Shown: positions 1 through 13,266 of the stretch, one piece after another | How the letters are laid out: the number at the start of each line of letters is the position of its first letter | Numbering within the stretch: the stretch's first letter is position 1 | DNA from: Talinum fruticosum | Taxonomy: Eukaryota > Streptophyta > Magnoliopsida > Caryophyllales > Talinaceae | Assembly: GCA_021018815.1 (NCBI GenBank) | Contig: JAITYX010000047.1 | Location: forward strand, 1,178,001 to 1,242,000 | Reading direction: 5' to 3' | DNA length: 64,000 nucleotides | Position numbers and translations under genes: made by a program | Notes under the pieces: model-generated | Database searches by the model: none | Told to the model about the DNA's origin: nothing | Seen by the model: the letters and a program-made list of their open reading frames with translations, nothing else

Positions 1-10
1 TGTTTGGTAG

Positions 11-1194
11 GTCCCTTCACATGTGTTGATGGGTATCTCACATGGCACTGCATCACCGAAGGATACACTGTCATTAACTCCTCTCGGTGAAGCTTGTTCG
101 AGACTGGATCTTACAGCCGTACACGAAATTTTAGAAGATATCGGATACAAGGATGACGAGGGGATTGCAAATGAGGTATTAAAGCCGTTCATGTTCAATA
201 TCACTTAACATTACTCTCTCATATTACTTTATAATGTACGAAAATGCTTTTATCCAAATCTCTAGAGTCCAATATATCCCTTTCTGCTAGTCTTGAGAGG
301 GGGAGTATATGAAGATTTGCACAATGGCTAGGTCTGAATTTCTATTTTACAATTATTGGTGGGCTGCAAGATAAGTATGATGCTACAAGCTTATATAAGT
401 ACTACGGGATGAATGCCTTGGCTAATTCATTATAAAGTACAGGCAAGCCAGGCTAATCCTGTCATTTATTTGGGCTTGTGCATAGTGTGCCTAAACGTAC
501 AGACACGTCAGTGATCTTACCACACTTCATACAAGTGCAACTTTTGACAGATTACTTGAAATGCTTATCCCAACTGACAGTTGATAAGATTGTAAACTTG
601 CTTAATTACAGCTTTCGTTTCAAGAGTGGACTAGTCAAATTCAAGAAACGCTGAACTGCAAGAAACGTGGAGACACTGGTTTTAGAACTAAAGATTTTGC
701 TACTGCCATTCAGAGTTATACACAGGTGAGCCTTGAGCCAAGAAATGTCTCAATCTTTGGGATCATGCTACATTCTCCTTCCTATAGTACTTCTTTGCTA
801 TATTTTAACAGTAATGCTCTACATGATTCATGTAATTTCCCTTATAATTAATTGATTATACTTGGCAAAGATGATTTAGCAGTATTTGGTTGAGCTAAGG
901 TTAATTTTGGATAATTTCATGATGATCATTTTTCGAGCTCCTTTTTGCTAGTTTATCGATGATGGGACGATGGTGTCACCAACAGTGTTTGCTAGAAGAT
1001 GCCTTTCTTACCTGATGAGTAATATGCCACAACAAGCGCTAGCAGACGCAATGCAAGCTCAAGTGGTATCTTCTGAGTGGCCAACTGCCTTTTATCTCCA
1101 AGCCGCTGCCCTTTTCAGCCTCGGGATGGACAACGATGCCCAAGAGACGCTCAAAGATGGAACGTCCTTGGAGGCTAAATGGAAGAAACATTGA
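11..1194 (+). CDS. BSK: Brassinosteroid-signalling kinase (BSK family), C-terminal exons, 5' partial
   Basis: Last three coding exons of a BSK-type receptor-like cytoplasmic kinase: 11-175, 612-725 and 952-1194 (stop at 1192-1194), all joined in phase 0 at GT-AG sites. They encode about 173 residues. The first begins VPSHVLMGI after an acceptor AG at 9-10. The second gives [11 protein letters not shown]. The last runs from [16 protein letters not shown] to SLEAKWKKH. This region is the C-terminal tetratricopeptide-repeat (TPR) tail that follows the kinase-like domain in BSKs; the kinase domain lies left of the window. Known family role: BSKs are N-myristoylated plasma-membrane substrates of BRI1 that pass the brassinosteroid signal to the BSU1 phosphatase. 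The frame is intact, so the gene is probably functional. The member number cannot be assigned from this tail. Confidence 0.93.
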
Positions 1195-1424
1195 AAGTGT
1201 ATAGGGCTTTTTCATATTTTTCTGCTTTTTCAAGTTCCATATTTACTGTATCTATTTAAACATTGAACTGTATCTATCCGAAGGGCTGAGTTGTGTCTGC
1301 ACTATAAAATCATATCTATTAATACAAAGTTTGTATGCCTGCTTTCGTCCTTAGAGCAAGATATGTCTTCCTTGTATTGCTTGTGGTGCTGAATTGGACA
1401 GTGATGATGGAATTTGAAGTTGAA

Positions 1425-1426
<2 letters not shown>

Positions 1427-1492
<66 letters not shown>
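1427..1492. repeat. Compound (CT)n(CA)n microsatellite
   Basis: Pure CT dinucleotides from 1427 to about 1460 pass directly into CA dinucleotides to 1492. It lies about 230 bp after the BSK stop codon, in or just past the 3'UTR. Confidence 0.95.
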
Positions 1493-1493
<1 letters not shown>

Positions 1494-2067
1494 CTCAAGA
1501 TCCACAAATGATTCGTCTCCAGAATCAAAAATCTGTGAATCTTGACCAAGTTGACGAAGAACGTGTCTGGATTCTGAAATTATCTTCCTCAGTAGACTCT
1601 ATTCGAGATTAAATTTCTTTGCATTTTTTCTATCTACTAAATTCCACTGGATGTCAAATATTTATTTTCTTAAGAGTTTTAATAAATGAAAGATCCAAAC
1701 AAAAAGAATCAACCCCAACAGTACCTTAATTACTCTTCTTTCACAGCCTGTCAGGAAAATGTTCATCTCCATGAATGTTCACCAAGTTTCTAATGCTGAG
1801 ATTCATCAACAAACAAGAGAATTTCAACACATTTAAAAACAAAAGTATTTGATTGAGATCTGGTTTTCCATCAAAAATTGCTGAAACAAGTTTCAACTTA
1901 TACCATCATTTGCTACATGAATATATTTCCCATTCCAAATAAGCAAAAAGCTCTCATCTTAGGGAAGAATTGCACAGCATAGCACAACACTAAAACAATA
2001 AAGCAGTAATTTTGTCAACTGTTTGTCCCCACAACTTTCTCAGGCAAATGGAGCACATGACCATAAT

Positions 2068-5000
2068 TCACATTGGTGGTTGGCTAGTCCCAAGTAACTG
2101 ACCCACCAGATTAGTCACCTAAAAACACACACAAGAAAAAGTGGATTAGATACTGAAATCATTTACCAAAGCACGTCGAGAGCAACTGTTGTCGGAACCA
2201 TGCCAAAAATTCCAACAGTGTGGTTCAAATTTTAGTAAAAAGCGAAAAAATTGTCCACACAGAATCTTCAGGGCAGATTGCTTTGTCTCAGTTTGATAGG
2301 AATTCAGAAAATGACTATGAATATGCTCATTGATAGCCTCCGAAAAACTCGCACTTTGAGAATAGTAAAACCTTAAAGAACGTGTCCACAATAAAGTTCT
2401 TTAAAGTCAAAAGAAAGCTAGGTAAAACCGTAAAAGTAAACAATTGCTCCTTTAAGACTGAAAATCACGTAATAACCTCTCGGTTGTAGGCTATAAGGCC
2501 AAGTAAAAATGAGGTTTGTTTCAATAATAAGATTTGGGAGACTTGAGTGGCCGATCAAATTAAAGAAGCGCATTGATGGATCTCTAGCTATTTTGATCAT
2601 GACATGCTGAATTTTCTTAGCTGATAGTCTGGTCCAGTACTCAATAATATAGAAGTGAAGAATACTCTAGAAGGAAATGCAAAGAGGTGACAATGGCCTT
2701 CCAAGGAATGATAATATTCTAGAACGCTGAGTATTCTAGATGTGCTCTTCCCCAGGAAAGCCCAGCAGGTCAGGCGTTTCCACTTGAGCTGTATAGTAAA
2801 TCAGTAATGCCCAAGGGGACAGAGAAGACCCCCCTTTTTTGCTTTAATGGTCCACCCGTAAGGTCACGACTTCGAGTGACTCCACAAATAGGAGGCACAC
2901 CCGCAGAACAGATGTAGCCAATGTTTGACGTCGTCAACAGGATCATTATTTCCTGACATTGTTATCCCCACCAACCTGGAACTTCGGAAGCGGTTTCTAA
3001 GAACTTTACTGTCTCCAATAAGATCCATTATCTGCAAACAATGTTACCCCCACCCCACTGGAAGAGCTTTGTAAGTAGCCAAATATGCCAATGTTGCCTG
3101 GATTTGAAACCAGGCCTATGGTGCTGTACCCCAAACACTTTCCTGGCTAAAGCTAGTCAACACCCACTTGCTGGCACAGTAATGAGTAATCTGATCATTA
3201 TTTGCATCTTCTCTATAAGTAGCAATTAACAATATATTGGCCTTTCATGTCTTATACACAAGGAGCGCAGAAGGGGTTGAACAGCCATTATGTTCTGTTT
3301 TCCGAAAATGCGAATCTTATATATAGATAAACTGCGCACGAGCAGTTTATAGATATAATTGCACACATCAAATTGAAAAGAAAACAGCAAAAACAAAACC
3401 TTAGCCCCTAGGGGAAGTCATTTATCAGATTATTTAGGATCAAATTAGCCAAGGAACCCACAAGGTGAGACAAGGAAGCATGGTCAAGGACCCCAAGTCA
3501 TAGGCCGCCTATTGGAAACATCCAATAATCACCTGTGGGTTAGGAAATTCATGTTCAAAACATTTGAGTCGATAACTTCCAAAAACTCTCCCATTCGCCC
3601 CCCACCCCCACCCTCACCTCCAAGGGTGGATCTAGTAGCCAAAAAAGATTTCTGTAAGATGACTTTGAAAGTATAGAAAAATTGGGAAGAACAATTGCAA
3701 CTAGCAAGAGAAAAAGAAAAGAAGATGCTTAATGTCCTAAATGGTTTACCTGCCAATATTTTGAAACACATCGATCAATGCAACTGTTTTCAGCCATATT
3801 TAGCTCAGACTCCTTGTAGCTAGAAAAGGTGGGGAACAAAAATTGATGTCAATAATCTGAAGTTTCTTCCCAGATTATTCATCCATTGAAAGAAAGGAAA
3901 CTTGGGAGGGGGGAGGGTCTCCATACCTTTTCTCGGTACATTTGAGAAAGCATGTGTGAGTCAGCCTGGAGAAGATAAAGCACACCAGTCCGTCAATTAA
4001 ATTTTTGTTGAGGGAAAAAATATCCCCCATGCCATATTTGGGTTGCAATTAAAGTACACAAATGCAAACCTAGAATTCAACATTACTAAATTTCCTAAAT
4101 AGCTGCTAAAGAAAAAGCAAACAGAACAGAAAGAATCACAAATTTCCCATCCATGACTCCGCCCAATGGCAACAGACAACCAAATCCTCCGCCTGTAATA
4201 ATGAGAGAGCAATTTCACATGGCTTCTGGAAAGAGGAGGGGGGGCACGTAGAAATCAATATTACATACTTGTTAAATAATTCGACCCTGTACTCCATCTC
4301 CTTCTCCGCCATAAACAAGACCTGCACATATTTTCTGAGAGTAATCAAGTATACCCACATCATTCAATAGAGAGAAAAAGAAACTACACAACAGTTGCCT
4401 TCATGTACCACAATAGATGCATGTTTTATACTGGAACTCCTAAACGAGATGCTAGTACTAACTATTTTCTGAGATAAGCTAAAGAATTCTATGTTGACTG
4501 TAGAGGTGCACTAATAAAAGCTATCCTTTGAAATAAGAACATTAAGATTGTGATAAAAATCACTCTATTCATATCAACCCCCCTCCCCCAAACACCCCAA
4601 ATTGAGGGCTGGGGAATATGACACCTTGTTGTGAATTCTATAGAGGGGCAACAAACATGGGTCACAGGCTTAAGAGTGCCGTGACTTCCAAAAGGTTCAA
4701 AAGCTCATATAGGTAGGAGAAAAGTCGCCGATAAGGCACACGGCACACTCTAAGGTGCCAAAGCTCCCATTAACTACACATTCTTAGATTCAGGTTCCTA
4801 TGCATTATCAGTGGCAGGTACATTAGTAGGCACAGGTCTCTGCGGCACCCGGTACTTGCAGAAATTTTGGAATGTTAAAATTAACCGAAAAAAGGATAAA
4901 ATTTTTAAAGGGGACACCCTAAAATTAAGTGATACATATAAAATTCTCGGGAGTTCAAAAGAGAGACATCGGGGTATAAAATTTCTGGATCTGTCTCTGA

Positions 5001-5274
5001 GCCACTACACCCAACATGAAGAAATTATCCGTAACAGTGAAGAACACTCACACAAAAGAAAGGTAAATTAGTTCTAGAATCTACAGTTCCAGTATTCTCT
5101 AATCACCACTAATGTCATACAATCCCTAATGCTTTTTATCAGATAAGTTGTTTCTTTCTCAATTGAATCTAAAACTCAATCATTTCCCTATTTGATCTTT
5201 TCCTATGAAAGAATGAACAAAATTGAAAATACCTGATCTCTGGTCAAGCCTGGTGGAACTCCGCTGTTGGCCAT
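2068..5274 (-). CDS. TIM10: Mitochondrial import inner membrane translocase subunit TIM10
   Basis: Complete five-exon gene on the minus strand: 5233-5274 (start ATG at 5272-5274), 4269-4321, 3927-3965, 3750-3819 and 2068-2118 (stop at 2068-2070). All junctions are GT-AG and the phases agree, giving 84 residues. Exon 1 reads MANSGVPPGLTRDQ and exon 2 contains AEKEMEYRVELFN. The twin CX3C motifs of small Tims are CFLKC (Cys37/41) and CIDRC (Cys58/62), 16 residues apart. YKESELNMAENSCIDRCVSK is typical of Tim10. Known role: with Tim9 it forms the intermembrane-space hexamer that escorts hydrophobic inner-membrane proteins; the cysteines form two disulfides through the Mia40 pathway. Residue 45, made at a phase-2 junction, is Ser where I expect Arg in relatives. 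Introns are about 0.1 to 1.6 kb. Telobox and site II motifs lie upstream. Confidence 0.93.
2820..3200. repeat. Possible tRNA-derived SINE or other repeat in TIM10 intron 4
   Basis: Within the last TIM10 intron. A segment near 2,865 resembles a tRNA B box (GGTCACGACTTCGAGTGAC), and a related gene-free segment follows to about 3,200. No clear target duplication or poly(A) tail was found, so the class is only a suggestion. Confidence 0.25.
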
Positions 5275-5573
5275 TGTGAACTGAAAAGATAACCAGTAAT
5301 TAAGTAGGAAATTAGAAACCCCTTTTCAGAAAAATCGTTTCAATATACCAACAAATTACAGATCAAGGCAAAGATCAGTTTTTTTTCCCAATTAGAAAGT
5401 TGAGATTGCGAGAAATAAAGCTTGGAACTTTTGGCCAATTTCGTTTACAATTAGCAGAAGGAAAAGAAACCCATTACCTAGAAATCGAAGAATTGGAATT
5501 ATCAGCCCTCGAAAAGAGTATCCCAGAAGAGAAACTACAAACTAGGGCAAACAAACAGAACTCCTTGTGCTGT

Positions 5574-5586
5574 GGGTTTAGGGTTT
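5574..5586 (-). promoter_or_regulatory. Telobox (AAACCCTAAACCC) upstream of TIM10
   Basis: Read on the minus strand this is AAACCCTAAACCC, an interstitial telomere motif about 300 bp upstream of the TIM10 start codon. Teloboxes are common near transcription starts of plant translation and mitochondrial-biogenesis genes, and they are also bound by TRB proteins such as the one encoded further right in this window. Confidence 0.6.
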
Positions 5587-5674
5587 TAACTTTGCCCCTT
5601 TTCTTGGAGCCGAGGTTGCCACACTACCCCTCGGCTCTTCCACGACAGATAACTTTGCCTGACCAAACTGCCCT

Positions 5675-5714
5675 TGGGCCTTCACCCATGCCAAACACAA
5701 GGGTGGGCTGGGCC
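5675..5714. promoter_or_regulatory. Cluster of site II elements (TGGGCC/TGGGCT) upstream of TIM10
   Basis: Three site II hexamers: TGGGCC at 5675-5680, TGGGCT at 5704-5709 and TGGGCC at 5709-5714. Site II motifs bind TCP factors and, with a telobox, are typical of plant promoters for mitochondrial and ribosomal proteins. They lie 400-440 bp upstream of the TIM10 ATG. This fits, but is not proof of, a TIM10 promoter here. Confidence 0.5.
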
Positions 5715-5779
5715 TCTTTTTTTCTTTTTGGGAAACTCTTTTTATATTTTACCCATTGCTTATTTGCTATATGCCTGTT

Positions 5780-6085
5780 ATCAGAAAATAAAATAGAGAA
5801 AAAAAAAACTGAAGAAAGAAAGGCGGGCAGTGGAGAGAGAGACAGAGACTGAGACCGAGAGGAGAGACTAGGTGGGAGCAAGAGGAGAGATGGAGGGAGA
5901 GCGAGAGGCTACTGCGACTGTACTCCAGGCGACTGCTCTGCGATTGGAGAGCGAGAGGATAGATGCTGGAGAGCGAGAGGAGTGAAATGAGCAGCAGAGG
6001 CGACTGGTGGGAGCGAGAGCAGAGCTAAACGACAGGGGTTGCGTGGCTGAGAGTGAAATGGGGCAGCAGGAGAGGCAACTGAAAC
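5780..6085. repeat. Purine-rich (GAGAGCGAGAGGA) imperfect tandem repeats
   Basis: Degenerate repeats around GGAGAGCGAGAGG, mixed with GCGACTG words, on the + strand (CT-rich on the minus strand). They lie upstream of TIM10 beyond the site II motifs and could be part of its distal promoter. No protein is supported here. Confidence 0.6.
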
Positions 6086-7107
6086 TTGTCTAGGATTTCA
6101 CTTTGTAAATTGTAATTGCCTTTCTGCCCATAAATTACCTATAATGAGCATTGTAATTGAGGGATATCAACATAATTTTCTGGTTGGGGAAGTGGGGGTG
6201 GGACGGGGAATTTTCCCCGCTTCGGGGCAGGTCCCGCAAGGTCAAGGAATCTCCGTCCTGTTATCATCCCTAGTTGAGTTATAGTGTGGCATAGAGGTTG
6301 ATATATTTATTTTCTTTTAGATAATATAGGTTGATTACGGTATCGGTTTTAGCACATATTACTATAACATTATAAGTGATTTTTAAAAAAAATGAAATCG
6401 AAGTGAATGCTCGAACAATAAGTCCCTTTGGAGATGGCTAGTTTCTTTGTATCTTATGGATAGTGGATAGTATATGTGAATGATAACATTCATGAAATTG
6501 AGAGATTCTTGTAACTCAATCTATAATCCTTGTAGTCAAGTGCGAGCAAATTAGCTTCACAAAGTGATTATTTACAAACACATGAGAAACTGGAGCAAAT
6601 GAAGGGGATTGACATTTTCTATCTTTGGACCCTCTCAATTTGGGGGTATTTGATCCTCCTATCAACTGAAGTGAACAATTATAAGGTACCATACTTAAAT
6701 CGAAATTCTTGAATGAACAAATATTCGCTTAATCCACCAAAATAATCCGCATCAATACACCACCTCCTAGGCGTATTGAAACATATTGACTGATAATGAA
6801 CAATTCTACCGGATTAGATTTAAGAAATCCATGGATGGCTACGAGACTTGCCTCGCTTGAAAGTGTTACTTGGAAGGGGCAAAAATTCTTGTGAATATGA
6901 CAAAAAACGATTGGTGCAATTAGTAATGCAAAATATAACATTGAACTTTGCAGATCCGACTAAACCATTACAAAATAAAACTTTCAGAATACTGTTTTCT
7001 GATTCCTACTACTGGAAATGATAACACTACTACCCAACTGTAAGCTGGAAGTTGAGGTTACAACCATGATAACTATCAAAGTATTACATTAGCATGACAG
7101 GAAGTTT

Positions 7108-8689
<1,582 letters not shown>

Positions 8690-8735
8690 TTTCGATGCTT
8701 TAGGGGATGAAGAATATACGAATAAGGGAGAAGAT

Positions 8736-8739
<4 letters not shown>

Positions 8740-8770
<31 letters not shown>
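8740..8770. repeat. (GA)n microsatellite in the beta-tubulin leader
   Basis: About 15 GA units 50 bp upstream of the tubulin ATG, read as a CT tract on the coding strand. Pyrimidine tracts of this kind are common in plant 5'UTRs. Confidence 0.9.
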
Positions 8771-8773
<3 letters not shown>

Positions 8774-8842
8774 TGAAATTCGAAAATGGGAAGAGGGAAG
8801 GGAAGGAGAGAATTATTATTAATAGAGAGAGAGATGGGAAGA

Positions 8843-8968
8843 AACGGCTACTTTTCGTGGGTGGTGGGGGCAAGAGGGATTTGAATTCAAAATAAAAGGG
8901 CAGGATTCGAGAAGAAAACCCTATCACATCACAATTCGAGGCGGGTGTAACGGATAAAAAAGCAACGG
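8843..8968. promoter_or_regulatory. Three AACGG cores (MSA-like) upstream of beta-tubulin
   Basis: AACGG occurs at 8843-8847, 8949-8953 and 8964-8968; the first and third read AACGGCTA. AACGG is the core of the mitosis-specific activator bound by three-repeat MYB factors. A cell-cycle role for this tubulin is a guess, since a pentamer recurs by chance. Confidence 0.3.
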
Positions 8969-9508
8969 CTATGATTTATTCCTTTTTCTAGTTTCTGAGC
9001 CAAGAATTTTTTCTCCCTTTTTTATTTTATTTTAGTATTATTACGCAGCTGGCAAGCAAATGCCCTCTGCTACTGCCATAAAATTTTCTTTGGGCTCAAA
9101 TAAGAAGGTGCCCAATTTTTTTTGGTTCGTATTTTTTTTTAGCTTGGACCAGCTTTTTTTCTAGATTTGGATCCTTTAAATTTGAGTTGGATAATTGAAT
9201 TGTATTCAACTTTGAATAGGGATAATTTTTAAGGTCGAGTTAATGTTTAGGTGAATAAATTTATCGTCGGCAACTTATAAAGAAAAAATCAAAGTCTGTT
9301 GAAATTCAAATCAAGTTATTTGATTTAAAATGTTAGTTTACATACTCTTTATTAAGATCACATTCTATTATTTTTTTTTTTTTGGTCATACGAGACCGAA
9401 GATCGGATTCTATTACTTGTTTGCTCCATTGTTGCACTATAATAATCACTTCAAAAGGTATGTGCCCAAACTAAGAACGAGAAGTGAGAGACGGGGAACA
9501 ATAAACAA

Positions 9509-9695
9509 TGGCGGAGCTATTTAATTGTTAAGGGTGTCCGGGGACATCCTTGGTAAATAAAATGTTAAAAATTATTTTTTAAATCCTAAAAAATTCATAA
9601 AATTGTTAAAGGGTATGCTCATAAAAAATAATAATACTTATAAAATTTAAAAATATTAAAAAGGGTGGCCTTAAATATATTTGCTAGTTCCGCCA
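9509..9695. mobile_element. Small terminal-inverted-repeat element (MITE-like)
   Basis: The left end begins TGGCGGAGCTA at 9509 and the right end closes TAGTTCCGCCA at 9695, imperfect inverted repeats of 11 bp (one mismatch) around a 187-bp AT-rich core. I found no clear target-site duplication, so the superfamily is open. Confidence 0.5.
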
Positions 9696-9828
9696 CTAAC
9701 TATAAAACATGGTTCACGGAATGGATGACGCCCCTCCTTGGAGACAATCTCATGAGTGATGAGTCACAATTGCATACACTTATAATGGAAGCTATGTCAT
9801 TTGGGTTCACCTAGGAGCACGTTGCCAA

Positions 9829-10160
9829 TGTTAGATATTCAAGCTCCCTAGTATTGTTTATTAGTTTCCTTATTAGATTCCGATTACATTTTGCTAGAAT
9901 AGTTTGCCTAAGGTATGACCAACAAGTTGGCCTGGGACCATGAGTCTTGTGTCCACTATATAATTTGTATGGGAAGTTGATAGAAAAGAGGCATCTTGAA
10001 TCAAAAAGGGGAAAAATGTACAAGTCTTCCGGGATGGTTCGTAATTTAAGGAATCTTTCTCACAAGGTTTAGGGTGTCAAGAAAGAGTTCAATTTGCTTT
10101 ATCGTGGACTGAGTTTTAATTAGGTCACGTGCCCTATTTCAATCTTCTAGTATTGTTCAC
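9829..10160 (+). mobile_element. Possible LTR fragment with TATA box
   Basis: Begins TGTTAGATATTC and carries a TATA-like CTATATAATTT near 9,956 followed by a short leader-like stretch. The pattern suggests the LTR of a retroelement, but no second LTR or primer site was found. Confidence 0.3.
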
Positions 10161-11080
10161 CTGGGAGCAATCGTATAATCTCCCCAACCCATGAACTAAA
10201 AGATCGCCAAATTCCATCGCTACAGGAACACTAGAACCAGTGAGGCATGAATGGGCCTCATTATGTGGTATAAGGATGTGAATCGGGTAGTTTACCTTCA
10301 ATATAACCAACCCTCCAAGATGGAACTTTTTTATTTCCCGGAGGATAGGAAGGAAGTTGCTCGGGTGAATTATCATGAGGAATTGAGACGGAAGGGCGTC
10401 TAGGAATAAAAGGTTGGAAATTATTAGTAGCACCGAAAGGTGGGCCGGGGAAATGGTATTGGTCCTTGTAGCCTTAAATGGTTATGATGATGACCCAACA
10501 ATGCGAGTCTGCTGAAAGTTATCGAGATGCGCCATAGATTGGGGCATTGGTAACCCAGTCTTTGTGGAGATGAGGGCCTATAAAGCATTAGTTGAGGCTG
10601 AAAATATTCCAGTGGAAGAAGAAGATAAGCTTGGACCATTACTTTGAAGTCGATAGGTAGGAGTTCCACTATAAGGTTGAGTTGGATACATGAAAAGCTT
10701 GTAAAGGTAGATGTCCCCGTATTTGGCTAGACCAACTAGGGAACCGAAACTATTGTTGACAAACTAGTAGTTTGCATCAAATATGTAGCTCAACTCGTGC
10801 TCGTGGAGGTAGCTGTGGCGAGTGGATAAGATTGACACTCGATCACGACATTATGAGGCTGATTTCGTTGATTTCGTTGGGTAAACGGATTTAGATGAGT
10901 CCGGGAATTCGATTGGGGGTTTGAATGTACCTTTGACTAGGAATGTGGATAGGTTGGGAGCATCCGAGGAAATTTTTGTTGAAAGTGTGGCACTGGAGTT
11001 AGTTGTTGAGGTCAAGGCTTTGGGTGAGCATATGGATTATCCTCGGTTAATAATTGAGACTGGGCATATAGAAGACCCCG
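10160..11080. other. Gene-free stretch, unassigned
   Basis: Short open frames on both strands are interrupted by stops and match no family I recognise. The sequence may be a worn retroelement interior. I cannot support any gene here. Confidence 0.4.
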
Positions 11081-11345
11081 TGGTTAAAGTTCTAGTTGTG
11101 GGTGGAGTTAAGATTGTGGTTGTGGCTAGGGTAGAGGTCATGATTGAGATTGGGGTTCTAGGCTGGGGTTGAGGTTGTGGTGGTGGTCGGGTTATAAGTC
11201 GGGGGTGAGGTTGAGTTTGTCCTAGTGGATGGGGTTGAGATTGTGGTTGTGGCAGGGGTGGAGGTTGAGGCTGGGGCAAATATTGTAGTTGTGGTTGGAC
11301 TTGAGATTGTGGTTAAAGTTGTACTTATGGGGGTTGAATTGGAGG
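11080..11345. repeat. Degenerate GGTTGTGGTTGAGG minisatellite
   Basis: The + strand is built from short G/T-rich words such as GTTGTGGTTG and GAGGTTGAGG with a basic period near 6 nt. Both strands stay open for 60-110 codons as a result, reading Val/Gly-rich on + and Pro/Gln/Thr-rich on -. These frames are a by-product of the repeat; no start context or homology supports a protein. Confidence 0.6.
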
Positions 11346-11559
11346 TTGCATGCCCCGGTGTTAAGCTTGAAGTTGATTTTGAGGCCGACTTTGACAATAA
11401 CCCCGTGGCTCCCCTTAACCATAAGCTCGAGGTGGGTAACCTTGAAAAGGCTCCTGTGGATACTATTGCACTACAAGAATATACAGGTAATAATATTGTT
11501 GCAAATGAAAAGGTCGCTGAAGAGCACTTGGTTATTGTTGCTTGTGCTCGAGGCTGAAC

Positions 11560-12880
11560 TCCCTATTTCAGGGTGTTTGAGAACAAAATACTAAATGTTA
11601 AAACCGGACGGAACCGATGACTATATCCAAACTAAAAACAAGTATACAAAGATGCATTCAACTCACGAGGCGGTTCTATGTATGCTCATGCACCTTTCAA
11701 TGTGCAACGCGAATCACACATCTCGTTGCGGTTAACCAAGTAACCTCCAAATGCACACATAGAATAATGAAATGTACGATCGATAAAAAAACCTTGCCAT
11801 GTACATCCACTCTTGTAATAGAGGCAATGCATTTGTATTTTACCAATTCTTTCAGCCAATTCCTCATTTGATTCCGTAAGTGATCGCTACAAAAATGGAG
11901 ATGTTCATAAGAACAAATTTACGATCAAGAAAGAAGATCGAAGCATAATATTGGGCAAGAAAAGCCGGAAGACCACGGAATCCGATTATGTCACCCAATG
12001 TCCATCGCGAGGGCAAGCATGTGTCATCCCGACAATATATGTCGGACAAGGTCCGCGAGTAAAGATAAGTGCATTCTGTTTGCAAAGCCTCAATCGAATT
12101 GGCAAGGCATCCACATACGAGATAGAAGTACTCTCGGGGAATGGTGTGAATATGATCGCTTCCGTTTCTCTTTCCTTTCCTCCATTTTTATTTTTTCTTG
12201 TATTATCTCTGTGAGCCGCCTTTTCTTTTTTTTTTTTTTTTTTTGTTGGGTCTTCCGAATAAAAAATAAATAACCATATCCATATGGATGATGCTTTTGG
12301 TCAATGGTGATTCTGCATTAAATACATTGTGTGTATTTGATGGAGTGTTCATGGTCAAGTTTGGAGGAAAACCGTATTGCAAAACCGTATTCGTCATGGA
12401 TTCCTACTGGAAGTGATAATATAATAATTTGACTTCTCTGTATAGAGTGGAATTATGTGTATGACACACCTTCTAAATAGGGTTGATCTAATTAGGATGT
12501 CATTTGATATTTTTCGGCGTAATCGACGATTATTAAAACTTTACCATCATAAACAATCATAATTATTAAGAAAAACAAGTATTTTCAAATCATAAAATAC
12601 ATTAACATAGATAAAGACAAGACATTTTAAGGGTGTTTTCATGCAAGTCACATATCATTACCCTATTGTGAAATAGAGGGAGTATCGGGGTTCATAATCT
12701 AGGCGTCGATAGCTTGCGTGATGAGCACAATATTGAATACAAACAACCGCAATCAATATGTTCCTTTTCCAATAACTACTCAAGTGTAGAACTTCAATTC
12801 CAATAACTACTCAAGGGTAATATGACAATTGATTATATTGTCAAACTAGGATGTGTTATGATATATTGGGCGATATGAGA
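11560..12880. other. Gene-free, AT-rich stretch, unassigned
   Basis: No exon-like frame, inverted repeat or LTR end was recognised. It probably belongs to the decayed retroelement whose integrase end follows at 12,880. Confidence 0.4.
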
Positions 12881-13264
12881 TTATAGAGAAGTTAAATCCA
12901 GTGACTTATAGGTCACCTTTGTCATTTGAACTCAAGTATATACATAACGTTTTGCATATTTTGCGGTTCATGAAATATGTACACAATCTAAGCCATAATA
13001 TTGTGACAAAGCCCTAGAAATCAATGATAATTTAATATATGAGGAGCAACCACTCGCAAATTTGAATTATAAGGTCAAGAAACTCCGTAATAAGAGCATT
13101 CCCTTGGTTAAAGTCTTGTGGACTACCATACCTCCTCATAAGCCACATGTGAAATTGAGGAAGATATGAGAAATAAATATCCCCACTTGTTCTAAGGTAA
13201 GTCTTCAAACTTTATTTCCAAACGTGCAAGTTTTGAGGATGAAACTTATTTAAGGGAGGAAAAG
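12880..13264 (+). pseudogene. Ty3/gypsy integrase C-terminus, decayed
   Basis: Broken + strand frames recall the end of a chromovirus-type Ty3/gypsy polyprotein: a run near 12,920-12,965 reads FELKYIHNVLHILRFMKYVH, then YEEQPLA, then KVKKLRNKSIPLVKVLW at about 13,070-13,122, and finally EEDMRNKYPHLF and FEDETYLREEKL just before a stop. In intact elements these segments link the integrase to a chromodomain-like tail. Several frameshifts and stops are present, and no upstream RT or RNase H was found. The purine-rich AAGGGAGGAAAAGC directly before the LTR start fits a polypurine tract. Confidence 0.75.
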
Positions 13265-13266
13265 CT

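Noticed and set aside
5400..5852. 150-codon + strand frame upstream of TIM10
   Set aside because: It spans the telobox and site II motifs and low-complexity sequence; no family resemblance, and more likely the TIM10 promoter.
11037..11397. Proline/glutamine-rich minus strand frames resembling a cell-wall protein
   Set aside because: They arise from the G/T-rich minisatellite, overlap in several frames and have no signal peptide.
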